Below are positions 1 to 7,104 of a stretch of DNA of 16,019 nucleotides, piece by piece. The notes beneath the pieces were generated by a model. That model saw only the letters and a program-made list of their open reading frames with translations, had not been told where the DNA came from and made no database searches. Position numbers and translations under genes: made by a program. Every line of letters starts with the position of its first letter. Within the stretch, counting starts at the first letter, position 1. This DNA is from Veillonella sp. (GTDB lineage: Bacteria; Bacillota; Negativicutes; Veillonellales; Veillonellaceae), in assembly GCA_022737715.1 (NCBI GenBank), contig JAIITD010000027.1:1-16019 (forward strand), written 5' to 3'.

Positions 1-1602
1 GATGGCATAACTATCTTTACCGGCGAAACTGGGGCAGGTAAGTCCATATTAATGGATGCTTTCAGTATTCTATTAGGAGAACGCGCTAGCAGCGAGTTTA
101 TTCGTCATGGTAAAGATAGTTTTGTTATAGATGGTATTTTTGATGTTGCCAATCACCAAAGTTTATTAGATGTATTAGAATCAAAAAATATCATAATCGA
201 AGATAATCAACTTATTTTATCTCGTTCCTTTAATAAATCTGGTAAGTCTATCATATTAGCAAACGACCAGCCTATACCTTTAAAAGCATTGAAAGAAATT
301 GGTCTATTATTGGCAGATATTCATGGGCAATACAGCAATCAAAAATTATTAAATCCAGATTCACACCATGAGTATTTAGATGGGTATAATCAGGCTGGTA
401 TTAAGGCTTATAGAGAATATAAAGTAGCCTATAAAGAATATAAAGAGGCTAAGCAAGCACTAGATAATTTATCTGAACATATGGCTGAACGGGCTCGTGA
501 ACTTGATATGCTTCGTTTTCAGATTGATGAAATTGAAGATGCAGGTCTTCAGATAGGCGAAGATGAGGCTATAGCTGAAGAGCTTAAACGGTTGGATAGT
601 TTTGACCATATCGATAAGGTGCTTGGATCTTGTTATGATGCCTTTTATGGTGGAAGACATCCATTACTAGATACAGTTAACGCTATTAAGGTAGAAGTTA
701 ATGATTTAGTTAAATATGACGAGGAAGTTAAAGAAATATCTGAACTCGTTAACTCTGCATACTTTCAACTAGAAGAAGCCGCTCAATCTCTTGATCGTTA
801 TCGCGATTCTATTAGTTATGACGAAGAACGCTATGCTTATTGCCAAGACAGAGATTCCATCATTTATGGTTTAAAAAAGAAGTATGGTGATACAGTACAG
901 GACATATTAAATTACGAAAATAAAGCACAGCAACGTTTAGAAGAACTAGAATCTGAAGTCTGTGAACAAGATCAATTAGAAGAGCAGTTACAAGAAAAAG
1001 AAAAGGTTGCGAAAACTGCTTTACAAGCTTTAATTACTATCCGTCAGAAGAATGCTGAAATCATCGCCAAACAACTGCAATCGGAAATCATAGATTTAGG
1101 GATAGAAAAAGGGGATATTCGCTTTTATATAGAACCTAGTGATGAATTGATACCTTTAGGCGCTAAATCTATTGAATTATTATTTACGGCTAATAAGGGG
1201 GAACAATTACTACCATTACATAAGGTCGCATCTGGTGGCGAATTGGCCCGTATTGCATTAGCATTTAAATCTGTATTCCGTACAGATAATCATAAAACCC
1301 TTGTATTCGATGAAATCGATGTCGGTATTAGTGGTGATATTGCATTAAAAGTAGCCGAAAAAATCTTAACACTATCTAAAACAAATCAGGTATTTTGTAT
1401 AACTCACTTACCTCAAACAGCAAGTATTGCTAAACAACATTATCACTTGTCTAAACAAGAACAAGAGGGCCGTACCATTTCCACATTAGCTGAATTGAGT
1501 GAGGATGAACGACTTTCACAAATTGCATCTATGATGTCCGGCAAGGGAATGTCTCACACAGCACTGGCTGCTGCGCAAGAACTTATTGACCATTTTCATT
1601 GA
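1..1602 (+). CDS. recN: DNA repair protein RecN (5' partial)
   Basis: RecN is an SMC-like ATPase that acts early at DNA double-strand breaks. The reading frame is open from base 1, so the true start lies upstream; the first ATG at 52 is internal. Translated from base 1 (533 residues) it shows the Walker A loop GETGAGKS at residues 8-15, a long helical middle rich in Glu, Gln and Lys (coiled coil), the ABC signature ASGGELARI near 410-418 and Walker B LVFDEIDVG with the catalytic acidic pair at about 437-438. A conserved ITHLPQ segment follows. Full RecN proteins are around 550-570 residues, so only some 20-35 N-terminal residues seem to be missing. The C-terminus is intact (TGA at 1600-1602). 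Its stop codon overlaps the -35 box of the next transcription unit. Confidence 0.97.
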   Translation, partial: DGITIFTGETGAGKSILMDAFSILLGERASSEFIRHGKDSFVIDGIFDVANHQSLLDVLESKNIIIEDNQLILSRSFNKSGKSIILANDQPIPLKALKEIGLLLADIHGQYSNQKLLNPDSHHEYLDGYNQAGIKAYREYKVAYKEYKEAKQALDNLSEHMAERARELDMLRFQIDEIEDAGLQIGEDEAIAEELKRLDSFDHIDKVLGSCYDAFYGGRHPLLDTVNAIKVEVNDLVKYDEEVKEISELVNSAYFQLEEAAQSLDRYRDSISYDEERYAYCQDRDSIIYGLKKKYGDTVQDILNYENKAQQRLEELESEVCEQDQLEEQLQEKEKVAKTALQALITIRQKNAEIIAKQLQSEIIDLGIEKGDIRFYIEPSDELIPLGAKSIELLFTANKGEQLLPLHKVASGGELARIALAFKSVFRTDNHKTLVFDEIDVGISGDIALKVAEKILTLSKTNQVFCITHLPQTASIAKQHYHLSKQEQEGRTISTLAELSEDERLSQIASMMSGKGMSHTALAAAQELIDHFH

Positions 1603-1627
1603 CTAAATACGCATAATTACTTATACT
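1599..1627 (+). promoter_or_regulatory. Sigma-A-type promoter of the lysine operon
   Basis: The -35 box TTGACT (1599-1604) and -10 box TATACT (1622-1627) are separated by exactly 17 bp, each matching consensus at five of six positions. The predicted start is near 1634, about 15 nt before the riboswitch P1 stem, as expected for an L-box leader. The -35 box overlaps the TGA of recN. Confidence 0.75.
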
Positions 1628-1648
1628 TATTATATTAAATTAATAATA

Positions 1649-1811
1649 AGGTAGAGGCGCGGGTATAAATAGTCATCATGAGGAGTCGGCAATCAATGAG
1701 TCATGGTAAAAGGTGTACTTGCCGAAGTGGGATGACGGCCAAATCATCGTGCTGGTTGTCTATTTAATAGGTAGATGACTGTCATCAATATTATATTGGT
1801 GGAGTGCTATC
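1649..1811 (+). promoter_or_regulatory. Lysine riboswitch (L box)
   Basis: The 286-bp gap between recN and dapB is explained by this leader RNA. Conserved L-box blocks appear in order: GGTAGAGGCGC at 1650-1660 (5' side of P1 plus the core), a TGAGGAGTC segment near 1679-1687, GCCGAAG at about 1721-1727, GCTGG at about 1751-1755, ACTGTCAT at about 1778-1785 and GGAGTGCTATC at 1801-1811. GGTAG at 1650-1654 pairs with CTATC at 1807-1811 to close P1. The order matches my memory of the Bacillus lysC leader. In this class, lysine binding favours the downstream terminator, so high lysine should switch off dapB-asd-dapA. Its place immediately upstream of lysine-pathway genes supports the call. Confidence 0.95.
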
Positions 1812-1850
1812 ATAATTCTTGTTTAATTAGCGATGTATCGTATATATTAA

Positions 1851-1878
1851 GCCAGTGGATACCTCCACTGGCTTTTTT
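1851..1878 (+). terminator. Riboswitch-controlled intrinsic terminator
   Basis: GCCAGTGGA (1851-1859) pairs perfectly with TCCACTGGC (1864-1872) around the loop TACC, followed by six T (1873-1878). The dapB ribosome site GGAGG (1879-1883) begins at the next base, so the attenuator and the translation start region abut. Confidence 0.92.
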
Positions 1879-1888
1879 GGAGGTAACT

Positions 1889-2686
1889 ATGATTCGAGTA
1901 ATGGTAAACGGTGCTGGCGGCAAAATGGGCCGCGAAGTCGTAAAAGCAGTACATGCAGATTCTGAATTAACAATGGTAGGTGGCATCGATCCTTCAAAAG
2001 CAGGTCAAGATGTTGGCACTGTAGCAGGAATAGAACCATTACAAATTGCAATGGCTGAAACTATTGATGAGGTATTAGGCGATAATAAACCTGATGTTAT
2101 CGTTGATTTTACGAATCCTGCTGTTATTTTTGAAAATGCAAAAAAGATTCTCAGTGCTGGCGTACATATTGTAATTGGCACAACAGGACTTACGGAAGAA
2201 CAACGTAACGAACTACACGAAATTGGTTTAAAACATAATGCAAACTGTTTGGTTGCCCCTAATTTTTCATTAGGTGCTGTTATGATGATGAAAGTGGCTG
2301 CTGAATTAGCTCCATATTTCCCTGATGTAGAAATTATTGAATTGCATCACAACCATAAATATGATGCACCATCCGGTACATCTATTCTAACTGCTAAATT
2401 GATTAACGATGCCAAAGAGTCTGCTAATGTGACAGGCTCTGAAGATTTAACACGTGAAAGTTTACCAGGTGCACGCGGTGCAAAGGTAGATAATGTTACA
2501 ATTCATAGTGTTCGTCTACCTGGTTATGTAGCACACCAACAAGTATTGTTTGGCGGTTATGATGAAACATTAACAATTCGCCATGATAGCTTGAGTCGTT
2601 TATCCTTCATGCCTGGCGTTGTTCTAGCATGTAAGAAAATTGCCTCTAAACCAGGCTTAACATATGGCTTAGAACATTATTTATAA
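1889..2686 (+). CDS. dapB: 4-hydroxy-tetrahydrodipicolinate reductase DapB
   Basis: This cytosolic enzyme reduces hydroxy-tetrahydrodipicolinate with NAD(P)H in the diaminopimelate/lysine pathway. The start chosen is ATG 1889, with GGAGG at 1879-1883 five bases upstream; this gives 265 residues, normal for DapB. A longer reading from 1775 would run through the riboswitch and terminator and is rejected. Residues 7-14 (NGAGGKMG) form the dinucleotide-binding loop, GTTG at 97-100 lines the nucleotide site, and ELHHNHKYDAPSGT at 151-164 is the family's catalytic signature with the His and Lys that handle the substrate. It is first in the dapB-asd-dapA operon and is controlled by the lysine riboswitch. 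Confidence 0.97.
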   Translation: MIRVMVNGAGGKMGREVVKAVHADSELTMVGGIDPSKAGQDVGTVAGIEPLQIAMAETIDEVLGDNKPDVIVDFTNPAVIFENAKKILSAGVHIVIGTTGLTEEQRNELHEIGLKHNANCLVAPNFSLGAVMMMKVAAELAPYFPDVEIIELHHNHKYDAPSGTSILTAKLINDAKESANVTGSEDLTRESLPGARGAKVDNVTIHSVRLPGYVAHQQVLFGGYDETLTIRHDSLSRLSFMPGVVLACKKIASKPGLTYGLEHYL

Positions 2687-2722
2687 TTCACCATAACAAT
2701 AAATTTATTTGAGGAGATACAA

Positions 2723-3754
2723 ATGAAAAAACCTAATCTTGCAATTCTTGGTGCTACTGGTGCAGTAGGGGCAGAATTCATTACACTTATTGAAGAGCGT
2801 AATTTTCCTTATGAAAATTTAAAATTATTGGCTTCTGCTCGTTCTGCAGGTACTGAGCTAACAGTTAATGGCAAAACATATGTGGTAGAAGAAGCTAAAC
2901 CTGAATCCTTTAATGGCATCGATATCGCTTTATTTGCAGGTGGCTCTATTTCTAAAACATTAGCGCCAGAAGCAGCTAAACGTGGTGCTATTGTTATTGA
3001 TAACTCCAGTGCATTCCGTATGGATCCAGAAGTACCACTCGTTGTGCCTGAAGTTAACCCTGAAGATATTTTGAAACATAAGGGGATCATTGCCAATCCA
3101 AACTGTTCTACAATCATCATGAGCCTTGGCTTAAAACCATTGCATGATATTTCTCCAATTAAACGCATTGTAGTATCTACATACCAAGCTGTATCTGGCG
3201 CTGGTAAAGAAGGTATTGAAGAACTTCAAAACCAAGTAAAAGAATATGCTGAAGGCAAGGAAATGACTGCTAACTTGTTGCCAACAGGTTCTGCACCAAA
3301 ACACTTCCCAATCGCGTTCAATTTATTACCACAAATTGATGTATTCTTAGAAAACGATTATACTAAAGAAGAGATGAAGATGGTAAATGAAACACACAAA
3401 ATTCTTCATGATGACACTATTCAAGTAGTGCCAACAACTGTTCGTGTTCCAGTATATCGCTCTCATTCTGAATCCGTATTAGTAGAAACAGAAGAACCAG
3501 TATCTGTAGAAGCATTCCGCAAGGCTTGTGCTGCATTCCCAGGATTACAAGTAAAAGATAATCCAGCAGAACAAGAATATCCTATGCCACTATATACATC
3601 TAATCAAAATGACTGTGAAATCGGTCGTATCCGTAAAGATTTATACAATGATAAAGGCATGAATTTCTGGATCGTAGGTGACCAAATTCGTAAGGGTGCT
3701 GCATTAAATGCATTGCAAATCGCAGAATACTTGGTAGAAAAAGAAGCATTTTAA
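2723..3754 (+). CDS. asd: Aspartate-semialdehyde dehydrogenase
   Basis: The enzyme converts L-aspartyl-4-phosphate to aspartate semialdehyde with NADPH, the branch-point step leading to lysine, threonine and methionine. The 343-residue protein begins at ATG 2723 with GAGGAG at 2711-2716. It has the nucleotide-binding loop GATGAVG at 10-16, NPNCSTI with the acyl-forming cysteine C128, and RVPVYRSHSE near 241-250 holding the catalytic His (H248) and substrate-binding Arg. Length and motifs are normal for the bacterial Asd group. The gap to dapB is only 36 bp with no terminator, so it is co-transcribed and should share the lysine riboswitch. That is notable because Asd also feeds threonine and methionine synthesis. 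Confidence 0.97.
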   Translation: MKKPNLAILGATGAVGAEFITLIEERNFPYENLKLLASARSAGTELTVNGKTYVVEEAKPESFNGIDIALFAGGSISKTLAPEAAKRGAIVIDNSSAFRMDPEVPLVVPEVNPEDILKHKGIIANPNCSTIIMSLGLKPLHDISPIKRIVVSTYQAVSGAGKEGIEELQNQVKEYAEGKEMTANLLPTGSAPKHFPIAFNLLPQIDVFLENDYTKEEMKMVNETHKILHDDTIQVVPTTVRVPVYRSHSESVLVETEEPVSVEAFRKACAAFPGLQVKDNPAEQEYPMPLYTSNQNDCEIGRIRKDLYNDKGMNFWIVGDQIRKGAALNALQIAEYLVEKEAF

Positions 3755-3776
3755 TATCTATCAAGGGGGGAAACAT

Positions 3777-4664
3777 ATGAAAACCTTTGGTCGTGTATTA
3801 ACGGCTATGATTACATCTTTTAACGAAGATGGATCAGTCAACATTGAAAATACAGTTGCCATTGCCCAACATCTATTAGATCATGGTTCTGATGGATTAG
3901 TTGTTTGTGGTACCACAGGTGAAAATCCTACTATATCCCGTGAAAGCAAGATTGCTTTATTTAAAGCGATTGCTAAGGCGTGTGGTGATAAAGGTACTAT
4001 TATAGCTAATGTAGGTTCCAATGATACAAAAGGTTCTGTAGACTTTGTGAAAGAAGTATCTGCGATTCCTGGTATTGATGGATTATTAGTAGTTGTACCA
4101 TATTACAATAAACCTAATCAACAAGGTCAATATTTGCATTTTAAATCTATTGCAGAGGCTACAACGTTACCAATCATGGTATATAATGTACCTGGTCGTG
4201 TAGGAACTGGAATTTTCCCAGCTACATTAGCTCGCCTCCATAAAGAATATCCACATATTTGTGCCATCAAAGAGGCTAGTGGTAATTTGATGATCGCTTC
4301 AGAAATTAAACGTTTAATGCCTGGTGATGATTTCATGGTATACAGCGGAGATGATGGCCTTACATTGCCTATTCTTTCCGTTGGTGGAACAGGCGTTATT
4401 TCTGTAGTATCTCATGTGGCCGGTCAAGATATGAACGATATGATTGCTGCTTTTGAAGAAGGCGATAATCAAAAAGCAACGCAATTACATCAAAAATTAG
4501 CTGAAATTACTAAGGCCATGTTTATTACAACAAATCCAATTCCAGTTAAATATGCAGCTCGCAAGTTAGGGTTACCAGCAGGCATATTCAATTTACCTAT
4601 GTGTGAACCTTCTCCAGAAGAAGCAGCATATATTGATAAGGCATTAGCTGAATATTTACAATAA
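3777..4664 (+). CDS. dapA: 4-hydroxy-tetrahydrodipicolinate synthase DapA
   Basis: DapA condenses pyruvate with aspartate semialdehyde, the first committed step of diaminopimelate/lysine synthesis. It is a 295-residue TIM-barrel aldolase of the usual length. Visible motifs are GTTGE at 45-49 (active-site Thr pair), YNVPGR at 136-141 (active-site Tyr and Arg) and ICAIKEASGN at 161-170 with the Schiff-base lysine K165. The start ATG 3777 follows a run AAGGGGGG at 3763-3770. It lies 22 bp after asd and ends the operon ahead of the terminator at 4681-4715. Operon order is dapB, asd, dapA; the remaining dap genes are not in this window. Confidence 0.97.
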   Translation: MKTFGRVLTAMITSFNEDGSVNIENTVAIAQHLLDHGSDGLVVCGTTGENPTISRESKIALFKAIAKACGDKGTIIANVGSNDTKGSVDFVKEVSAIPGIDGLLVVVPYYNKPNQQGQYLHFKSIAEATTLPIMVYNVPGRVGTGIFPATLARLHKEYPHICAIKEASGNLMIASEIKRLMPGDDFMVYSGDDGLTLPILSVGGTGVISVVSHVAGQDMNDMIAAFEEGDNQKATQLHQKLAEITKAMFITTNPIPVKYAARKLGLPAGIFNLPMCEPSPEEAAYIDKALAEYLQ

Positions 4665-4680
4665 AATATCTGTAAATAGA

Positions 4681-4715
4681 AAACCAGTAGCTACAATATA
4701 TAGCTACTGGTTTTT
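4681..4715 (+). terminator. Intrinsic terminator of the lysine operon
   Basis: A 13-bp perfect stem (4681-4693 with 4701-4713) encloses the loop CAATATA. The stem's 3' end runs into a T tract (4711-4715). It lies 17 bp after the dapA stop. Confidence 0.9.
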
Positions 4716-4728
4716 AAATTCTATAATG

Positions 4729-4758
4729 AAAAGACGGCAACATAGGTTGCCGTCTTTT
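4729..4758 (-). terminator. Terminator of lexA (probably bidirectional)
   Basis: AAAAGACGGCAAC (4729-4741) pairs with GTTGCCGTCTTTT (4746-4758) around a four-base loop. It begins just past the lexA stop on the minus strand and ends in four T in either direction, so it can also back up the dapA terminator. Confidence 0.85.
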
Positions 4759-4759
4759 G

Positions 4760-5437
4760 TTATATTCTATCTCTTACAAGGCCAATAACAAGACCTTCGA
4801 TATGACAATCGTCCACAATAATAGGATCAAAGTTATCATTTTCAGGTTGTAAACGAATATGACCATTTTCTTTATAAAAACGTTTTACCGTTGCTTCATC
4901 ATCAATACGAGCCACAACAATATCACCATTATTAGCTGTATTTTGATGGCGTACAATTAACATATCGCCTTCATACATACCGATATTCATCATCGATTCA
5001 CCCTGAACACGAAGCATAAAGCAATCGGAATCGCCTGTAAGTTGAACTGGTAATGTCAATGTAGCCTCTAAGTTTTCAACCGCTGTAATTGGTGTACCTG
5101 CTTGTACAGTACCGATAAGAGGCACTTGTTTTAATCCAGCACCAAGGAATTCAAAATTATCAGAACTAGTCGTTTCATTATTATCCTTGGAAACAGAAAT
5201 ATTAGGCTTATTATCATCTAAAATCGTAATAGCTCGGTTTTTATTAGGATCACGTTTAATATACCCAAATTTTTCTAACGTATTTAAATGTGATTGAACA
5301 GTAGACGTAGAACTAAGACCTACATAAGCACAAATTTCGCGGACAGTAGGGCAACGATATTCATTATGTAACGAATCTCGAATAAACTCTAATATACGAC
5401 GTTGTTTTGTATTAATATCTGTAGCTGGGCGTCTCAC
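4760..5437 (-). CDS. lexA: LexA, SOS-response repressor/autoprotease
   Basis: LexA represses DNA-damage genes and cleaves itself when RecA is activated. I place the start at GTG 5437 because GGAGG lies five bases upstream (minus strand, about 5447-5443). The in-frame ATGs at 5449 and 5542 lack a ribosome site, and the latter sits inside an operator. This gives 225 residues. Residues 1-70 are the winged helix-turn-helix domain (TKQRRILEFI, then CPTVREICAYVGLSSTSTVQSHL). The peptidase half has the cleavage bond A113-G114 (VQAGTP), catalytic S148 (QGESM) and K185 (ATVKRF); spacings of 35 and 37 residues match E. coli LexA. It is likely autoregulated by the operators at 5536-5611. Confidence 0.96.
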   Translation of the reverse strand: MRRPATDINTKQRRILEFIRDSLHNEYRCPTVREICAYVGLSSTSTVQSHLNTLEKFGYIKRDPNKNRAITILDDNKPNISVSKDNNETTSSDNFEFLGAGLKQVPLIGTVQAGTPITAVENLEATLTLPVQLTGDSDCFMLRVQGESMMNIGMYEGDMLIVRHQNTANNGDIVVARIDDEATVKRFYKENGHIRLQPENDNFDPIIVDDCHIEGLVIGLVRDRI

Positions 5438-5509
5438 AGGAACCTCCATATATGTACTAAAAATGGTATATGTAAAAGTGTATACTATAATTATTTTATT
5501 TATATCACT

Positions 5510-5538
5510 ATTATATAAGTATTTTACCTCTTTTGCAA
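5510..5538 (-). promoter_or_regulatory. lexA promoter
   Basis: On the minus strand, -35 TTGCAA (5538-5533) and a perfect -10 TATAAT (5515-5510) are 17 bp apart. The -35 box overlaps the operator at 5536-5549, so bound LexA would block its own transcription. The predicted start near 5503 leaves a leader of about 65 nt before the GTG. Confidence 0.75.
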
Positions 5539-5549
5539 ACATTTGTTCT
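5536..5549. promoter_or_regulatory. LexA operator (Cheo-type SOS box) 1
   Basis: CAAACATTTGTTCT matches the Gram-positive SOS box CGAAC-N4-GTTYG at most positions with the correct four-base spacer. It overlaps the lexA -35 box. Confidence 0.75.
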
Positions 5550-5556
5550 AAAACAC

Positions 5557-5586
5557 TTGACCGAACATCCGTTTGTGTGCTATTAT
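5557..5586 (+). promoter_or_regulatory. Promoter of the divergent LysM gene
   Basis: -35 TTGACC (5557-5562) and -10 TATTAT (5581-5586) are 18 bp apart, each five of six to consensus. The best SOS box (5562-5575) fills the spacer, the expected place for tight LexA repression. Confidence 0.7.
5562..5575. promoter_or_regulatory. LexA operator 2 (closest to consensus)
   Basis: CGAACATCCGTTTG carries both half-sites of the CGAAC-N4-GTTYG consensus intact. It lies between the -35 and -10 of the LysM gene promoter, so repression and SOS induction of that gene are expected. Confidence 0.85.
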
Positions 5587-5597
5587 TTCATTGTAGA

Positions 5598-5611
5598 CAA
5601 ACAAATGTTCT
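5598..5611. promoter_or_regulatory. LexA operator 3
   Basis: CAAACAAATGTTCT is a third near-match with a four-base spacer, placed at or just after the predicted start of the LysM transcript. An isolated half-site GTTCG follows at 5621-5625. Confidence 0.7.
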
Positions 5612-5648
5612 GAATTTTATGTTCGATATATAAAAGAGGTAATGTATT

Positions 5649-5951
5649 ATGAAACACATTATGATTATGCTTGGTATATGCTTTGCAATGGTAATAGGGT
5701 ATCAACAAACAACTCCAGCAATGGAATCGCAATGTGTACAAGAGGTAACAGTAAAGTCCGGAGATACCTTATGGGATATTGCATCTCGTTCTACTGGATC
5801 TAATATGGATGTTCGTGAAGTAGTTCATACAGTAAAAGAAATAAATAATATTTCTGATTCTGGAACATTGACACCAGGAACTAAAATTAAAGTTCCTGTA
5901 TATAAAACTGATAGTCCAATACGAGCTATGGACTATATGGCTCAAAATTAA
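5649..5951 (+). CDS. YneA-like LysM protein, probable SOS cell-division inhibitor
   Basis: This is a 100-residue protein with an N-terminal hydrophobic segment (residues 4-18, signal peptide or anchor) and one LysM domain at about 32-84 (TVKSGDTLWDIAS, then a helical stretch, then LTPGTKIKVPV). LysM domains bind peptidoglycan, so it should act outside the membrane. The architecture, size and position divergent from lexA with SOS boxes between them match Bacillus yneA, whose product delays division after DNA damage. That function is inferred from architecture and context; sequence similarity outside LysM was not tested. The start ATG 5649 has GAGG at 5636-5639. The tail after the domain is short and includes MDYMAQN. 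A general LysM cell-wall protein remains possible. Confidence 0.82.
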   Translation: MKHIMIMLGICFAMVIGYQQTTPAMESQCVQEVTVKSGDTLWDIASRSTGSNMDVREVVHTVKEINNISDSGTLTPGTKIKVPVYKTDSPIRAMDYMAQN

Positions 5952-5960
5952 ATATATATG

Positions 5961-6015
5961 AAAATGGCTAGTATAGATTATCTTTAATAAAAAGTAATCC
6001 ATACTAGCCATTTTT
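5961..6015. terminator. Hairpin terminator between convergent genes
   Basis: AAAATGGCTAGTAT plus GATTA (5961-5980) pairs with TAATC plus ATACTAGCCATTTT (5995-6014), with one internal mismatch and a 14-base loop, followed by T on the plus strand. It ends the LysM transcript and may also serve the minus-strand recombinase. Confidence 0.8.
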
Positions 6016-6027
6016 CGTTATAAAGTT

Positions 6028-7038
6028 TTATTTAAATCGTTTTTCAAAAATTGTAGAAATAGGATTATCGACAAATTTATTCGCTTCATTAATATAACGG
6101 CGTACCATATTTACACTATGATGGCGTGTTTGACGCATTATATTACGTTCCTCAACACCATAGGCCGCTGCTGTTGTAGCAAAGCCATGTCGCAAACTAT
6201 GAGCGCCATACATGGCTGGATCAAGTCCAATAAGAGAAATATACTTCTTTACTATTTCCGCAATAGACTTATCAGAAATAGCCGTCTTCCGTAAAGACAT
6301 TGATTTAGTAAAGCCTCTAAAAACAGGTCCTGATGTGATTCCGCTAGCGGTAAGCCATTTTTTTAAAGCTCGTACTGCATCAAGAGGTGAACCTTGTAAG
6401 CTTGGAATCGCTACAATAGCACCTTGACCTTCTTGGTCGGCTTTTGAGGACGCAATAAATATCTCCAAACCTTGTGGAGAAAACTTTAAATTTTCCACTG
6501 TTAACGCTGCAATTTCACTACGACGAAAGGCGCCCATAAATCCAATAAGTAAAATAGCCTTATCCCTAAGCTTTTGAATTTTGGGAATATCGATAGAGTC
6601 TATACATTCCAAAATATCCTCTATATCATCTAGTAAAATAGGTGTCTTACCTTGTTGAAATGTTCCCTTTAAACGTCGTATCCCTCTCAAAGCTTGTTTT
6701 ACAAGAGGGGACATACATGGATTTTCTCTAGAGCCAGAAGCATTATAATTTTCTGATATAGCACTAATACGGCGAGCAATTGTATTAGCCTTTGCATAAT
6801 CTGCCAGATCGTTAATATAATTGACAATAGTTTCTGGTGTTGCTGGGAAATAGGATACCTTTTGGTAGTTGCACCAATCGACAAAATCATCCCAATCTGA
6901 CTCATAGGCATTTACCGTATTTTCAGCCTTTGAAAGTAGAATACTTTGTTTGGCTTTCATAGATAATTTTGTACTGTTCATTAACGCATCATTATGACGC
7001 AAATAAAAATGTTTTTTCTCTTCTTTAGACTGTGACAT
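6028..7038 (-). CDS. Tyrosine recombinase/integrase (Cre-like type)
   Basis: This enzyme class breaks and rejoins DNA through a catalytic tyrosine. The start ATG 7038 follows AAAGGA at a good distance; the longer GTG start (7059) has no ribosome site. It has 336 residues. The N-terminal core-binding domain (about 30-125; NTVNAYESDWDDFVDWC) is of the kind seen in Cre-like and plasmid or integron-type integrases. The catalytic domain holds R172 (AFRRSEI), K199 (SSKAD), H280 and R283 (HSLRH), H306 and the nucleophile Y315 (RRYI), a complete set. It differs from housekeeping XerC/XerD in the N-terminal part. No excisionase, phage genes or att-like repeats were seen nearby. Its target site is unknown. 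Confidence 0.9.
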   Translation of the reverse strand: MSQSKEEKKHFYLRHNDALMNSTKLSMKAKQSILLSKAENTVNAYESDWDDFVDWCNYQKVSYFPATPETIVNYINDLADYAKANTIARRISAISENYNASGSRENPCMSPLVKQALRGIRRLKGTFQQGKTPILLDDIEDILECIDSIDIPKIQKLRDKAILLIGFMGAFRRSEIAALTVENLKFSPQGLEIFIASSKADQEGQGAIVAIPSLQGSPLDAVRALKKWLTASGITSGPVFRGFTKSMSLRKTAISDKSIAEIVKKYISLIGLDPAMYGAHSLRHGFATTAAAYGVEERNIMRQTRHHSVNMVRRYINEANKFVDNPISTIFEKRFK

Positions 7039-7068
7039 ATATAATCCTTTTACTAACACTATGCTATT

Positions 7069-7077
7069 ATTGTATCA
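7069..7077 (-). promoter_or_regulatory. Candidate promoter of the recombinase gene
   Basis: On the minus strand, TGA followed by TACAAT (-10 at 7074-7069) forms an extended -10 element. No good -35 box lies 17 bp upstream. The predicted start leaves a leader of roughly 24 nt. Confidence 0.45.
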
Positions 7078-7095
7078 CATAGAAATGTCGAATTA

Positions 7096-7104
7096 TGCTA
7101 TAAT
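7096..7104 (+). promoter_or_regulatory. Extended -10 promoter of the VanW gene
   Basis: TGC followed by a perfect TATAAT (7099-7104) gives an extended -10 element about 48 bp before the gene. The -35 region is poor, which is tolerated by extended -10 promoters. Confidence 0.6.

Noticed and set aside
1775..1888. N-terminal extension of dapB (38 extra residues) from ATG 1775
   Set aside because: It would translate the riboswitch 3' end and the terminator. A perfect ribosome site precedes ATG 1889, and DapB homology begins there.
2809..3168. 119-residue open frame antisense to asd
   Set aside because: It has no ribosome site or recognisable protein features and lies wholly inside a well-supported enzyme gene. 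It is a shadow of that gene's codon bias.
5438..5542. Extended LexA N-terminus from ATG 5542
   Set aside because: The region holds the lexA promoter and an SOS box, has no ribosome site for that ATG, and the extra residues do not look like LexA.
5769..6011. 80-residue minus-strand open frame over the LysM gene and its terminator
   Set aside because: It covers the hairpin terminator and the opposite strand of a gene with clear LysM motifs. Its composition is rich in Ile, Phe and Tyr, as expected from AT-rich antisense.
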